From: Anthopleura xanthogrammica
Taxonomy: Eukaryota; Cnidaria; Anthozoa; Actiniaria; Actiniidae
Direction: 5' to 3'
Assembly (NCBI GenBank): GCA_964019055.1
Contig: OZ025222.1
Span: 3,778,746-3,842,745 of the forward strand
Length of the DNA stretch: 64,000 bases
Shown here: positions 21,800-33,354 of the stretch, piece after piece
Numbering within the stretch: position 1 is the first letter of the stretch
How the letters are laid out: each line of letters begins with the position of its first letter
Notes under the pieces: generated by a model
Seen by the model: the letters and a program-made list of their open reading frames with translations, nothing else
Told to the model about the DNA's origin: nothing
The model's database searches: none
Position numbers and translations under genes: made by a program

Positions 21800-22960
21800 G
21801 AATTGATGAAGAGGAATCGGGCGGACAAATTGCAACTTGCATTTAGTCTTTGCAATACAATGAAAAGATGGGAACAAATCAGGCCTTTTAATGTTTGTAG
21901 TATTCTTGAAAGGGAAAATTCATGTAATTGTTTGTGGGACAACATTATAATTTTAATATGATTTAATGATGATTTAATAAGATTTGTTCTATGCAAGATC
22001 ACCGAGTGGCTTAGTAGTGCCCAAACGGACATAGCCGCGGAGGTTCACTGAATGGAGGCCTGCAGAAAATAGGATCTCTCAGAACTGATTTCAAAATATT
22101 TTCTGGTGTGAAACCCCCATCCAAAATCAGAACATTCTTAGTCAGAGACAACCATATTCTATTCTGTTTTCTATGCCTCATTACAACCATAACGTTTTTT
22201 TTTAATCCTAGACCCAGAACAAGGTCGCAGGTAGTCGAGATCAAAGTGGTCTAAAAAATCCGCCCACCTATGCAAGCAAGGCCGCTGAAAGTTCATTCAT
22301 TTCCGGAATACGGATGCCATTTACCTGATGGTGTTGCATCAATACGAACATTTTTACCTTACAAACAAGGTATTTTTGGAATGATATTTCCTTTTATGGC
22401 TGAAAAAAAAACAACACAATTTTTACTTGTCTTTTCGGAAAACTATGTACGCTATCTTTGTGATAATGATAAAATTGAGTTGTATTACAAAAAAGAAAGA
22501 AAAAAAGAAAACTAATAGCGTAGGAAAATTTTTTTTTACAAACGTTTCGAGACATGCCCTTCATTGCAAATTATTCACCATCATTTTTCGCACGCCCCGG
22601 CGATCTGTTTTTCAAACACTAACAAAATCTGTTTCTGCAGATTCAGTTGAACATTTCAAGAATCGAAGACACACACGTCTCGGAACGTTTTGTAAAATTC
22701 ATCTTTTTACGCTTTTTATTAAAAAATACAACTCAATTTTACAATTTTTACTTCATTTTTACTTAAGCACCTGACCTAGATTCTAGGAATTTCGCACAAT
22801 TTTTTACTTTACATTTAATTCAAGTTATTCGTATGTTTGAAATGATATTTCGATTGGGAAAAAAGCAACACATTTTCAAGAATTAAAAAAATTTAGTTTA
22901 AGTTCTGCAAATAAATAAATGTATATATATCCCAATAAGGTTGACTACATCAAATATATG
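21800..22960. other. no gene recognised
   Basis: AT-rich. The frames at 22270-22515 and 22427-22774 overlap in different phases and have no recognisable domain or splice context. Confidence 0.4.
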
Positions 22961-22964
22961 CAAA

Positions 22965-23130
22965 CATGAGCATGTAAAATAGTCAGATCTTTGCAGTGGC
23001 TTGGTTCAGGACCACGTAAAATGCGAATCATATATCTCGTCTGATTTCGAGACGCTAAACTAGACACAGAGGGCCACAAGTTTATTATTTGCTACTGCCA
23101 AATGTCACCCTCTTTAAAGAAATTTGTGAA
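22965..23130 (+). repeat. dispersed SINE-like conserved block, copy 2
   Basis: GTGGCTTGGTTCAGGACCAC, GAGACGCTAAACTAGACACA, GAGGGCCACAAGTTTATTAT and CTGCCAAATGTCACCCTC match the copies at 1165 and 41455 in order. Confidence 0.65.
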
Positions 23131-23303
23131 ATGAATTCTATTTTCGGCTTATATTTACATTTATCCCACACCATAGAAAATACTGCCACTCAGAGAGCAG
23201 GAAAGCCGTTGTATATTCGTCGGTATTTCACTCGTCCTTCCCATCATGCACACTGCGCGTTGAATCTACACATTTGTATTTTCTATAGTGTGGTTATATA
23301 ATG

Positions 23304-23721
23304 GTTATACAATGGTTTCTCGTGGCATACCGTGGATATCTCACTCGTCACTTGTATTTTCTTTGTATACACACTCGCCTGAAGGCTCGTGTGTATACTA
23401 GAAACTACAAGTGACTCGTGGGATATATATATATAGGATATTACATGGTCGCGCGGAGATAAGAATTTTATCTTCGAGTGTTGAAATGATCTCTCACGAG
23501 TGAGCGCAGCGCATTTTATTATATGAAATCTTCAATAAAAAATAATGGAGAATTTGCTGAGCAAAAAGTCGAAATTTGACACCACCAGTGTTGATATAAA
23601 TCGTATCCCCACTGGCCACTGGTGGTAGTGGGGATATCAATCTTATCATTTTGATGTTACTCAATATCACACTCTATTTCATATAATAATCCACGGTATC
23701 CACTCGAAACCATTGTATAAC
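23304..23721. mobile_element. 418-bp MITE, GTTATACAATGG ends
   Basis: The left end GTTATACAATGGTTTCTCGT plus GGCATACCGTGGAT is complemented at the right end by ATCCACGGTATCCACTCGAA and ACCATTGTATAAC. The interior has smaller palindromes, e.g. CCACTGGCCACTGGTGG near 23610. Non-autonomous; superfamily not determined. Confidence 0.8.
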
Positions 23722-24079
23722 TAGTATATATATATAGGTATATATGTTTTTTTATCGTACACGAAGGGTGTTTTTCAGGAAAACTGGTAACTGATCTGAT
23801 ATCGGTTGGAATACAAATGGTACTGTCACTTTTTCGGAACTTCCAACCGAAAAAAAGTGGAACGCCTTACAAGCTTGTCCAGCCATTCTGGTTGGTACGA
23901 ACCAACTGGAATTGTCTGAACCATTTGAAGAATTTCTCGGAATTTCCCACGCCCAGTTCCTATTTCGCGTGTTTACAACGAAAACTTTCAAGATGGCTGA
24001 CCATCAGGTGTATAGTCGGTTTGTACTGTTCCATTAGAACCGTTCTTGTCTCTGTTTCATTAACCGGTTTTCCTGGACT

Positions 24080-24390
24080 AATGGAAAACACCTATAAAGA
24101 ACTCTCGAGTAATTGCAACTAGCTGATGGTAGGTTTACATCTACATTTCATATTGAACTTTAATTTACATGTATTATTTTTTAGCATGGCTTTGGTCGCC
24201 TGAATTAAAAGTATATAAGATCAAGATTGTGTAAATAGAACAAAATTACAATCGCAAAAATAAAGCATGCAGTAATTATAAAATTTGTTTTGCATCCTGT
24301 TATATCATTTTATTTTTATTTGGGGAGTCTAAATGTTTGTACGCAAAAGGTTGTAGGAATACAAGAAGTCTGCACAGTGCTAGCGCAAGC
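24080..24390 (+). repeat. dispersed repeat, second copy of 6300-6940
   Basis: Carries CTCGAGTAATTGCAACTAGC, TTTGTTTTGCATCCTGTTAT and GTTGTAGGAATACAAGAAGT in the same order as at 6335-6930. Confidence 0.6.
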
Positions 24391-24699
24391 TATTGGGAAT
24401 TAGTTACGAGGGTGGTGTAGAGGGATATAGCGACTTCACCTCTTAGCTCTCAATCTGAGGAATCCTTTATCGAACGTATAAAGAATTCCTCAGATCACGT
24501 GAAAAAATTTGGATTTTTCACTGCTCCCTCGTATGGCTTCCTGTGCCTTGGCCAACAAGAAAGATGGCATGGGCGCAACCAAAACACGAATCAATCCTTT
24601 TTCGTCTAACATTATATTACCTGAAACTTAAAACTTACTAGCTGGAAAACATACCACATGTTCAAAGTTGATGGTACTCTTTAATTTAGGGACGTATCT

Positions 24700-24925
24700 T
24701 ATGATCAGCAAGAGTAATTCAAGATTTTGTTCAACTTGTCCTTCCCTTGCCCGCGAAAGGCAATCATAAGGGAATGCAAGCAGAATGCAACTAATTTCCC
24801 TGATTCAATGTCGACTGCAAAACTAGCTTTTCTTGAACGTTTCCAATAGCGCTTCAATTTTGGACGAGTATTTTTGAGGTACAAAAGGGGAAACTTGGAC
24901 TTTTTCACTGACACTCTTGCAGGGC
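24700..24925 (+). repeat. left part of dispersed repeat interrupted at TTAA
   Basis: GTCCTTCCCTTGCCCGCGAA through CTTGCAGGGC matches 12985-13176 and 27670-27830. The palindromic element follows immediately at TTAA, and matching repeat sequence (CTTCCATCTCGC...CTAGCTGAAAATGTTGCC) resumes at 26999. Confidence 0.7.
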
Positions 24926-25985
24926 TTAAGAGGGGATGTCAGCAAAAATCGAACAAACGCCGGCAACAGTCAAAAATTCGATTTCGCTCATATTTTGGTA
25001 TTAGGTAGGCCTATATGCGAGATATGTCATGGTATGTTTGATTTGTCGAAATATGGCTTCATTTCCGAGAAAAACGAGAAAAACGAATTTGTCAATAATG
25101 GACCGTTTGAGAGAGCCAAAATATACTCCAACTTCGGGGGGCTCGCGTGCCTTTGCAAAAATATCTACATGTTTAATTCTTAAACAACTGTTTTATATGA
25201 TGTTTTAACTTTAAAAAGCTGAAATTTCATTGTCTTCTAATAAATTTATAACGGTGAAAAAAATTAATTCACCAGGGTACTTTGACGCCTTGTGAAAAGT
25301 AACGAATTTTCAAAAAATGTTTTCACCGTGTGCTAAATAAAATAAAAGACCGATATTAAGAAAATGAAAAGTCGAAATGATATTCTAACCGTGACTAAAA
25401 GCTTTTTTTGGGGTTTTTATTCTGCGACGAGAAATAAAAATTTAAAGTTGGAGAAATTTGTTATACTTGGCGAGACTTTTAATGTTGACTGTTTTAAAAT
25501 TTATCTAACAGCCCGTGGTAAAAACATTTTTTCTTTTTATTTCTTTCTTCTTAAAGCGTATAGGTTCATAATTACTGTCCGTAAAAATCCTTGTTGGTCC
25601 AGTAAAGCGTACTTCTATAAAAGCTGAAACGTAGAAGGATATTTCCAGTAGATTTTCCCTTTAGTAAATGCGAACGTGACATGTAAATTCGTGACTCGGC
25701 GTTATCAAAGGCCACACCTAATTCTTTGTAGAATGCCGCGTCTCCCGACTCCTTGGTCACACTTATTGTCACGCAACGGCTATTTGTAAAAGAACCCGCT
25801 TCGACTCTTATCTAGAAAAATTGCATCTTTCTTAGAGCTAATTTCAATTGTATTAATCCACACCATAGAGTGTTACTGCAGTAGCTTGAGGTGGTACTTT
25901 GCTATCTTACGATAGCCGCCACCCGGTTAGCTCAGTTGGTAAGAGCGTCGGTCTGTTGTGCGGGAGGTCGTGGTTCGAGTCCCGG

Positions 25986-26041
<56 letters not shown>

Positions 26042-26049
26042 CACATCTA

Positions 26050-26099
<50 letters not shown>

Positions 26100-26994
26100 T
26101 CCTGTCTCCCAACCCTTTCTTAACCTGTAAATGGGGGACATAAAAGAACCTGTTGAATTATTCGTGTAAGAGTAGGGGATTGTCTCCCGGTTCAACAGCC
26201 TATCCCAATTTGGAGGCATAACACTAATTACTAACAATTCACTCATGATTGTAAGCTGCACGGCTGCTAATAGCGCCTTAATATGCAGCCCGTAAAGTCC
26301 TCCACTGGTCAAAATTGTAAAGCGCATTGAGACGATGTGAAATGCGCTATATAAGAACCCCATTATTATTATTATATTATTATTACGATATTTTGCTCTT
26401 TTAGGTAATTTTTAAATTCATTTGATTGAGCGCACCGGCCGCCGTTCTTTGAAATTTCTCCAACTTTAAATTTTTATTTCTCGTCGCAGAATAAAAACCC
26501 CAAAAAAAGCTTTTAGTCACGATTAGAATATCATTTCGACTTTTCATTTTCTTAATATCGGTCTTTTATTTTATTTAGCACACGGTGAAAACATTTTTTG
26601 AAAATTCGTTACTTTTCACAAGGCGTCAAAGTACCCTGGTGAATTAATTTTTTTCACCGTTATAAATTTATTAGAAGACAATGAAATTTCAGCTTTTTAA
26701 AGTTAAAACATCATATAAAACAGTTGTTTAAGAATTAAACATGTAGATATTTTTGCAAAGGCACGCGAGCCCCCCGAAGTTGGAGTATATTTTGGCTCTC
26801 TCAAAGGGTCAATTATTGACAAATTCGTTTTTCTCGTTTTTCTCGGAAATGAAGCCATATTTCGACAAATCAAACATACCATGATATATCTCGCATATAG
26901 GCCTACCTTATACTAAAATATGAGCGAAATCGAATTTTTGCCTGTTGCCGGCAGATTTTGATTTTGTTCGATTTTTGCTGACATCTTCTCTTAA
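24926..26994. mobile_element. palindromic element, ~540-bp arms, TTAA target duplication
   Basis: The arms 24926-25459 and 26452-26994 are close inverted copies. Both ends are TTAA followed inward by GAGGGGATGTCAGCAAAAAT or its complement; the large element at 1329 also has TTAA then GAG(C/G)GGATG. The right flank TTAATCGTCTTCCATCTCGC matches uninterrupted repeat copies at 12869 and 13235, so the insertion site is visible in its empty state. The loop (25460-26451) contains a SINE. No transposase; the arms' short frames are not genes. Kolobok or piggyBac affinity is inferred from TTAA only. Confidence 0.85.
25915..26388 (+). mobile_element. tRNA-derived SINE
   Basis: The head looks like a tRNA, with an A box TAGCTCAGTTGG (25928-25939) and a B box GGTTCGAGTCC (25972-25982). 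An unrelated ~350-bp body follows, then a tail GTAAAGCGCATTGAGACGAT...GCGCTATATAAGAACCCC and (ATT)n. Poorly paired acceptor arms and the long body exclude a functional tRNA gene. The tail resembles the 3' end of the LINE copies in this window, consistent with mobilisation by a LINE partner (inference). It sits in the loop of the TTAA element. Confidence 0.8.
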
Positions 26995-27840
26995 TCGTCT
27001 TCCATCTCGCATGATATCATCAAACTATCTAGCTGAAAATGTTGCCAGATTTGAGCCCACGATGTGCGCGCGCACAAAATCCGCTCAAAATCGCATAACA
27101 ACCTTCAAAATTTCATTGAGGAGCCATACACGTCAGTTTTGAACTTCAACAGGGCAAAAAACCCGAATTTTGCACGGGACTCTATATTTTTCTTTGAATT
27201 TCCTAAAACAACAGGTAAAAATCAATCTTTTGAGAAAGTTTGAAAAAAACGTTTTTATTAGAACTTATAAAAAAAGCGTTTTATGTGTTTTTGTTGTTGT
27301 CGTTTGAGTACGATTTTCGGTTTATTGAGTTAACAAGATGCTGAATTTTTAGTTTATTTTTAAAAGTTTCTTCAAATATTTTGAGTTAGTCTTCGAAAAT
27401 AATGTTTAAAGTAGATTTCCTGAGAAAAATGCTTCCAGAGCTTTTCTAATTTTTGAGTTATTATTTTTTGTGTGCAAAGCTTGATTTCCGTCATTATTCT
27501 TTCGAAAACTTGTCAAGATGGTCATATTCAAAATTCATTACCTCGGAAACGAGCTCGGGACACCGCATTTTTCTTTTCATTTTTGGAATCAGCGTTAAAT
27601 TCTATATAAAATATCTTTCTAAGGACATTTTGTAATTATTCCTTGCTAAAGTAGTCAGTCGACTAGTCCTTCCCTTACCTGCGAAAGGCAGGCAATTATA
27701 AGGGAACGTATTGGCAGGAAACCGGAATTTTGGCCATATTTTCCCGGTTCGAAATTGACTCTGAAAATGGATTTTCTTGACCGTTTTCAATAGCGCTTTC
27801 ATTCTGCATTTTTGAAGTGCAAAAGAGGGAACTTTCTAAT
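26995..27840 (+). repeat. right flank of the interrupted repeat, and a third copy
   Basis: 26995-27050 is the continuation of the interrupted dispersed repeat. 27640-27830 (CGACTAGTCCTTCCCTTACC ... GTTTTCAATAGCGCTTTCAT) is a further copy of the 24700 block. No gene between them. Confidence 0.6.
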
Positions 27841-27849
27841 TCTTTCGTG

Positions 27850-28960
27850 TTGTCTTTATTGCATACAGTATCTTGGTCTCATAAAATGAATTTTTGTATA
27901 TTCGTAGAAAACGAACATCTGTATTCTCTCACTAAAACTCTCCTCACAAATTTATCTTGGAAAAGGTACTCATGCAGTGAAACTCACGCATGCACAAAGG
28001 TTTTTCTCTAGTGTCTCTGAACACTACGAGAATAACATTGTCAGAAAAATGAAATTACTTTTTTTAATAATATTTAAACAGGTTGCCCAATTCAGCATAG
28101 CTGGTTTAAATGGGGACCTGTATAACTAAATCTAATAACAATACAACAACATTAAATACAAATAATGGTAACACAAGACGAAAAGGAGAAACGAAAAGAA
28201 AGGGGAATGGGAAAAACGTCGACCAAAATCAGTTATTTGGATTTTAATCAAAGTTTGTCTCAAGTCGATGAACAATTTCGCTGAGGAATTTTGAAGCATA
28301 TTGGTATTGCCGTAAGATCTTCCAGCTTCTATAATACTTACTTTTATATAATTTAAGCATTAGACTAGACTGCAAAATACGTCCTACAAATTGGTAGCTA
28401 TACTTTACAGTGGTTAGCATTTAGAGCAGCTGTTTCAGGGCGAAGACTGTAGCTGAAACTTGTGATTAGTGGCAGTTTTCGAGATAAGGTTGAAGTAAAA
28501 CTTTCATTGGTATTATACGAATTTCAGTCTTAAGCTCAGAGCATATTACATATATAACTTTCCTTATATTCTTACATGACTCAGTAAATATTCTAGTTTA
28601 TATTCCCCATCCATATATAGCAAGCGGAAGTACTACCATTATAGTTACAAGCATACACTCAGAGGGGTGGACTAGGGATTCATTTGAAAAGGTTTAAGGC
28701 ACGGAAATGATTTCGATTGACTATTTTGTGAAATAATTTGAAATTCAAGTTGTTTCCTTAATTCCTTGTTACAAGATCATGTAATTCTAAACAACTCAAC
28801 CCACTCACGACGAAAATCAAAATTATCCTCTCCCTTCCCCTAGTGGATCGCCACTTTTGCTACCTTTTGTGAAATTCTTGGAAAGATATGACGATACACT
28901 GAGCTGTCACGCGGAACTTGGTTCGGTTAGATTATTTTTAATCAAGCTCCCAAAAAATTC
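27850..28960. other. upstream region of coiled-coil gene B
   Basis: No repeat or gene recognised. A 5' non-coding exon for gene B is expected here by analogy with its paralogs but was not located. Confidence 0.35.
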
Positions 28961-28965
28961 TGAAA

Positions 28966-29970
28966 ATGACGAATAGCCAACAACTGGATCTTGGTAATAC
29001 GGCAAGAAATATGTCTCCTGAGGAACAGGCAATCGGTCTTTTCACCGCTACCAGCTTGTTAGCCAACCCAGTAGTGAACTTAGAGATTAGGAGGCATGCA
29101 GGAGACATCAGCGAGCTGAAAGAACAACTCGAACAAAAGGACGCCGAGATAGTTGAGCTCCGAAAAAAAGTAAAGAAACTCGAAGAGAACAACAATAATC
29201 TTCTCATAAAACTGGAAGCAAAAGACGACGAAGTGAAGATTTTGAAGGAACGTATACAAACGCTCGAAGAGGAGAAGAAAACCCTTCAAGAGCAATTGGC
29301 TTCCGTTCAATTCAAGTTGAAAGGCATCGAAGAAGACGTGAAAAAACTTCAAAAATTGAGGGAAGCCGACGAAAAAAAGTCCTCAAAAATGGACGAAGAA
29401 TTAAAAAAGATCCACTACACTTTGAAAGGTGTCAAAGACGATTTAGCGGCGACTAAATCTGAGAATGAAGGGCTTAAGAAGCAGGTTCGCCAACAGTCTC
29501 GCTACGTGGCTGGTGCTCCGATGTTACTGCCTGTTGAAGCAAGTGAAGACTCGAAGGCTTTGACAAATCTAGGAGAAATGTGCTGGCAGATACAAGCCGG
29601 GTTCTACAAGAAAATCCTTCCCGACTTCTTCACTCCCATAAGGAATTGTAGCATTGCAACTCTGAAAAAAGATATCGAGAAGCTTTCTAAGACAGAAGAC
29701 GACAAAAATCAAGCTCTTAAACGATGGGAAGACCTCAAAGTCACGCTAGAATTGAAGGAAGAAGATCTGGAAGAATCTCTTGATGCTCTACAGAATATTT
29801 ACAACCGAAGCTTCAACACAAATCCACCAAAGCTAAGTGAGAAAATCCTTAAAAAATCGGCTGAGTCATTAGAAAGGCAAAACATTTTGAAGGGATGGAT
29901 TTCCCTTGAGCGAGTCAACGGTCTGATAGACATTTGGAAAAGCCTAGTGGTCTGTGGTGAAAAAGCTTGA
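28966..29970 (+). CDS. coiled-coil family protein B with shared helical C-terminal domain
   Basis: 334 residues, one uninterrupted exon, no named family. The N-terminus (1-44) is non-coiled, with a hydrophobic patch AIGLFTATSLLANPVVNL (22-39). Residues ~45-176 are a long Glu/Lys/Leu coiled coil; ~195-334 are the shared domain: EMCWQI (204-209), DFF (220-222), KRWEDL (252-257) and DIWKSL (322-327). The HEPN-like site reads RSFNTNP (281-287), keeping Arg but with Asn in place of His, so it looks catalytically dead if the fold is HEPN. The start is the first in-frame ATG and has AAA at -3. Relics of close copies of this gene's 3' end lie at 9.1, 11.2 and 13.3 kb, so it is the surviving member of a tandem series. 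Function unknown; an oligomerising cytosolic adaptor is a guess. Confidence 0.8.
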   Translation: MTNSQQLDLGNTARNMSPEEQAIGLFTATSLLANPVVNLEIRRHAGDISELKEQLEQKDAEIVELRKKVKKLEENNNNLLIKLEAKDDEVKILKERIQTLEEEKKTLQEQLASVQFKLKGIEEDVKKLQKLREADEKKSSKMDEELKKIHYTLKGVKDDLAATKSENEGLKKQVRQQSRYVAGAPMLLPVEASEDSKALTNLGEMCWQIQAGFYKKILPDFFTPIRNCSIATLKKDIEKLSKTEDDKNQALKRWEDLKVTLELKEEDLEESLDALQNIYNRSFNTNPPKLSEKILKKSAESLERQNILKGWISLERVNGLIDIWKSLVVCGEKA

Positions 29971-30570
29971 ACAATATTAATATTGAAGCAATGTTTGAAT
30001 TTAAACTTTGCTACGTAGTTAGAAAATTGAAGCATTTTGCTAGGACATTTGATGAAAAAGAAGCGGGAAAATCGCTCCATTATCTGCTAGTGAAAAGACT
30101 TTTTATCATTATGCATGTTACAGACACTAGGAATGTCTGATAGTTTTAATAATACCATGAACTATATGTCATGAACACAAAAGTTTCTAATTTGCTATAT
30201 CACTAACTAGAACTACATAGAAATACCTTAAATTGTTATTAAACTCTTTTCTAGCTAGAATCCCTAAATATTGTACTCAGAAACGTGGACCTTTTATGCG
30301 CGGGAAAATGCAAAATCATCTGCATACATAAATATATACATTTTCTGTAACTTGTAGATTTTGTTTACCAAAGTTCATCTGACTCGCGAGTAACACAAGA
30401 ATAACACTTGCGGTGTTTTCATGTTTAACCAAAAAAAATCCTATTTCTAATTATAACTTTTAGTATTCTAGAAATCCTATTGAAATTTAACCTGTGCTCT
30501 AAAATGCTTTTTTTCTGTTATCAATATTCTTTTTACAAGGAAAAGAAAAACTTTGCGGGGGCACTTGTCA
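29971..30570 (+). repeat. 3' flank of gene B, reference for four relic copies
   Basis: Sequence shared in order with 9040-9425, 11330-11800 and 13262-13890, including ACACTAGGAATGTCTGATAG and GCGCGGGAAAATGC. It serves as the intact comparison for the pseudogenes. Confidence 0.8.
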
Positions 30571-30574
30571 AATA

Positions 30575-31325
30575 AATACAACTCTGCAGACTAGAAGGCG
30601 CTGACTAATCACAATATTTGTAAACATCAGTTAAAGGGTAACTTTTATTGTGGAAAGAGAAGAAAATATCAGAATAATGATTGTATTTCAAAGGTTCATT
30701 TCTGCAAGACAAGACGGATGCCAACTGATCTTGATAGGAAGACGATACTGCGATTCGCAAATGAAAATCGACCAGACTTCATCAACCCATCAAGAGCAAA
30801 ATAGGAACATTCACCGTCTTGAACGGAGTCTCTCGTTTCAGCACTTTTATAGCTATATTTTAGTTTAAAAAATGAATAAATAAAAAACTAAATTTATTGA
30901 AATACGTTTTGCTGGCATGTCGAAATTGACTAAAACAAAGTTTAAAAAGAAAAAAAAATCCTTAAATTGGAAGCCAAGCCATTTGCTTCGGTTCTGTTTT
31001 CATCGTTTTCATTGGTTCTTGATTTCATCATTTCATCACAGTTATTGTGACCTTCTTTCCCTGCGAAGCTTATTTCGCAGAAGAACTTCAGCTTGTTTAG
31101 ATTTTGCGTGAGCTGGGTGACAGCAGTTGTTTCCGAGCGAGCGCTCTATCTCAGCTTGACGGTTACGCTCGAGCAAATAAAAACAAGAGAAAAATACAGA
31201 GCCAAACGAGCATTATTATTATTATCATTACACTGCTCTGGTGTGTCTGCGAGGATCCAGGACAATAAAAAGAGCACGTGATATTAAAAACATTGACATT
31301 GACATTGAAATAATTAAAAATTTTT
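30575..31325. other. no gene recognised
   Basis: Frames at 30650, 30917 and 31093 are in different phases without domain or splice support. Confidence 0.4.
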
Positions 31326-31329
31326 AGCT

Positions 31330-31745
31330 AGTTTTTTTTTTTTTTTAGGTATTTTATTTATTTATTTATTTATTTTAATTCTATAATAGATACTATTAGG
31401 ATTTATATATTATATATTAGATATGATTAAGATTTAAGATAGATCAGTTTTGAATTTACCTATAAGATATAAGATATATTAGATAAAAGATATAGGGCAT
31501 AAGATATAAGGAATTAGATATTACACACTAGGTCTTTTTTTTTATAGATATTTACTTATTAACTTATATTATACGACGAGTTACTATTAGGTTTTATTCT
31601 ACTTTCTACTATATTATTATTACTAGTCATTATTGAAATTATTAAATTATTATTATTACTATCATTATTAGCATTATTGTTATCATTATTATTGTTTCTA
31701 ATATTTTGTAAAAGCATTGAGATTTTTATTAATAACAACTTTATT
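31330..31745 (+). mobile_element. remnant LINE 3' tail
   Basis: AT-rich 3' UTR-like sequence ending GTAAAAGCATTGAGATTTTT, close to the tail of the LINE at 8840-8870. No coding part. Confidence 0.5.
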
Positions 31746-31849
31746 GGACAGGGTGCACCGTTACCAGGCTGATAATTTTCAGGTGGCTCTCTTAACTATA
31801 GATATTATTAATATTAATATTAATATTATTAATATATTATTATATAATA

Positions 31850-32123
31850 CACCTAATTGCAAGAACGTTGTCATATAAAAATAAAAAATAAAAAATAAAA
31901 AACAAAAAATAGGAATTAATTAGAAATATTTTTCTTTTTTTGATTCTAAAGCCACCTAGATTGATGAGAATAACTGTTTAGTAATATATCAACAAGAGTG
32001 TCTCCGCAAATATGCCAGTCTATACCTTCAAAACAGTGAAATAATTACATCTGTTTTGCAAAAATAATTAATTCCTATTTGTTATTTTTTATTTTTATAT
32101 GACAACGTTCTTGCAATTAGGTG
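31850..32123. mobile_element. 274-bp MITE, CACCTAATTGCAAGAACG ends
   Basis: CACCTAATTGCAAGAACGTT at 31850 and its exact complement ending at 32123, with arms continuing through GTCATATAAAAATAAAAAAT. It is embedded in ATT/AAT microsatellite on both sides. Confidence 0.85.
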
Positions 32124-32975
32124 TACATAATAATAATAATAATAATAATGATAATAATAGCAATAATATTATTAATAATATTAATAATATTAATTTTATT
32201 TGACAATATATTGAAATAATAATAAGTATAATAAATAGCTATGTAAAAATTATTATTATTATTATTATTATCCAGCCTTATGTGGTTAGATTGTTGCAGA
32301 TATTGCAGATCGACGCTACATAAATATTGTTATCAGTATAGCAAAGGGGACTCGAAATCAAGAAAGTAATCTGTCTGATCACGTCCGTTTGGTATTGACC
32401 GCTGCGTAGGCGAGAGAATTTTTCCGACTCTGGACGATGTGTCACAAGTGATCTTTTGAAAGCTCCAAGACCCTTTAGGTTAGTGCAATTTTAGAACAGT
32501 CTTAAAACATTAATCAACGAATCGTGTACACGACCGTTCTTAAGACACTTTTTAAAACAGCACCTATAAATTACGGATTGTACGAGAAGGGTGTTCGAAT
32601 TTTCATTTACAATACATTCACAAAAATGCTGTTTGGCATTCGAGTAATCCCGTTGTTTTTGAAGACCACCAACTCATTTGTGCAGTGTGTGTTTCCATAG
32701 CAACGTAAAGGTTCCATGAAACACGCATTGAAATTAAAGTTTTTTTTTATATGTACCTATAACAGTTATGACTGAATTAATAAGAGTGTGATAAGTTTCA
32801 TAAAAAGTCTATGTTCGGTTTTATTATTTCTACGAAATTACCTTAAAGATCGAGCATGGAGGAAAGATCGAAGTATAATAATATGTAAGTGAATACGGAT
32901 GTACTGCTGCGAATAATTGGAGCCTGAAAAGATGGAAATTTAACCTAAATGAAGTTTGCTTTACTTGTGGTGACG
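32124..32975. other. AAT microsatellites and unassigned sequence
   Basis: (AAT)n tracts at 32128-32185 and (ATT)n at 32248-32272, then sequence without recognisable features. Confidence 0.5.
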
Positions 32976-32989
32976 CACGTCATTAATAT

Positions 32990-33079
32990 TTCCTTTATAA
33001 CAACTTGTCGTGTGTTGAAGCCAGTTGCCTCCTAAATCTACCGACGCATCTATCTAAGGATTTCTTAGCAACGAGTCTG
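32990..33079 (+). other. probable 5' non-coding exon of the coiled-coil gene at 37655
   Basis: Ends ACGAGTCTG with donor GTAAGTT from 33080; the first intron bases include TTTTTATCGTTAACTAACTA, matching 10373 and 15272. The nearest suitable acceptor in the family position is TTTATTTCAG ending at 37607, giving a ~4.5 kb intron. Left edge unknown; pairing inferred. Confidence 0.45.
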
Positions 33080-33214
33080 GTAAGTTCATTCAACTTTTTT
33101 GGGAGCTTTTTATCGTTAACTAACTACTTCCTTAACTCCCTTAACTTAACTTAAGTTGCACGAGAAATCGTAGCGTGTAACAGGGCTTTATATCAGCTCG
33201 GAGGTTGTTTAAAG

Positions 33215-33350
33215 GTGAACAGGCGTTAAGCTAACTTTGTTTTGTTCGATTATTATGAAATTCACACAAAATATTTTACTTAGATTAGTTGAAGTTTATA
33301 AAAATGATCGTAAAAAGATAGCGGCGATAATCAAGAATCGTTCAATTCAC
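33215..33350 (+). repeat. intron segment shared with decayed copy 1
   Basis: GCGTTAAGCTAACTTTGTTT...TTATTATGAAATTCACACAA...AAGATAGCGGCGATAA; counterpart at 11012-11150. Confidence 0.6.
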
Positions 33351-33354
33351 CTAA

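Noticed and set aside
25916..25993. Apparent tRNA gene with good A and B boxes
   Set aside because: Acceptor arms do not pair well and a SINE body and tail follow, so it is a SINE head and not a tRNA gene.
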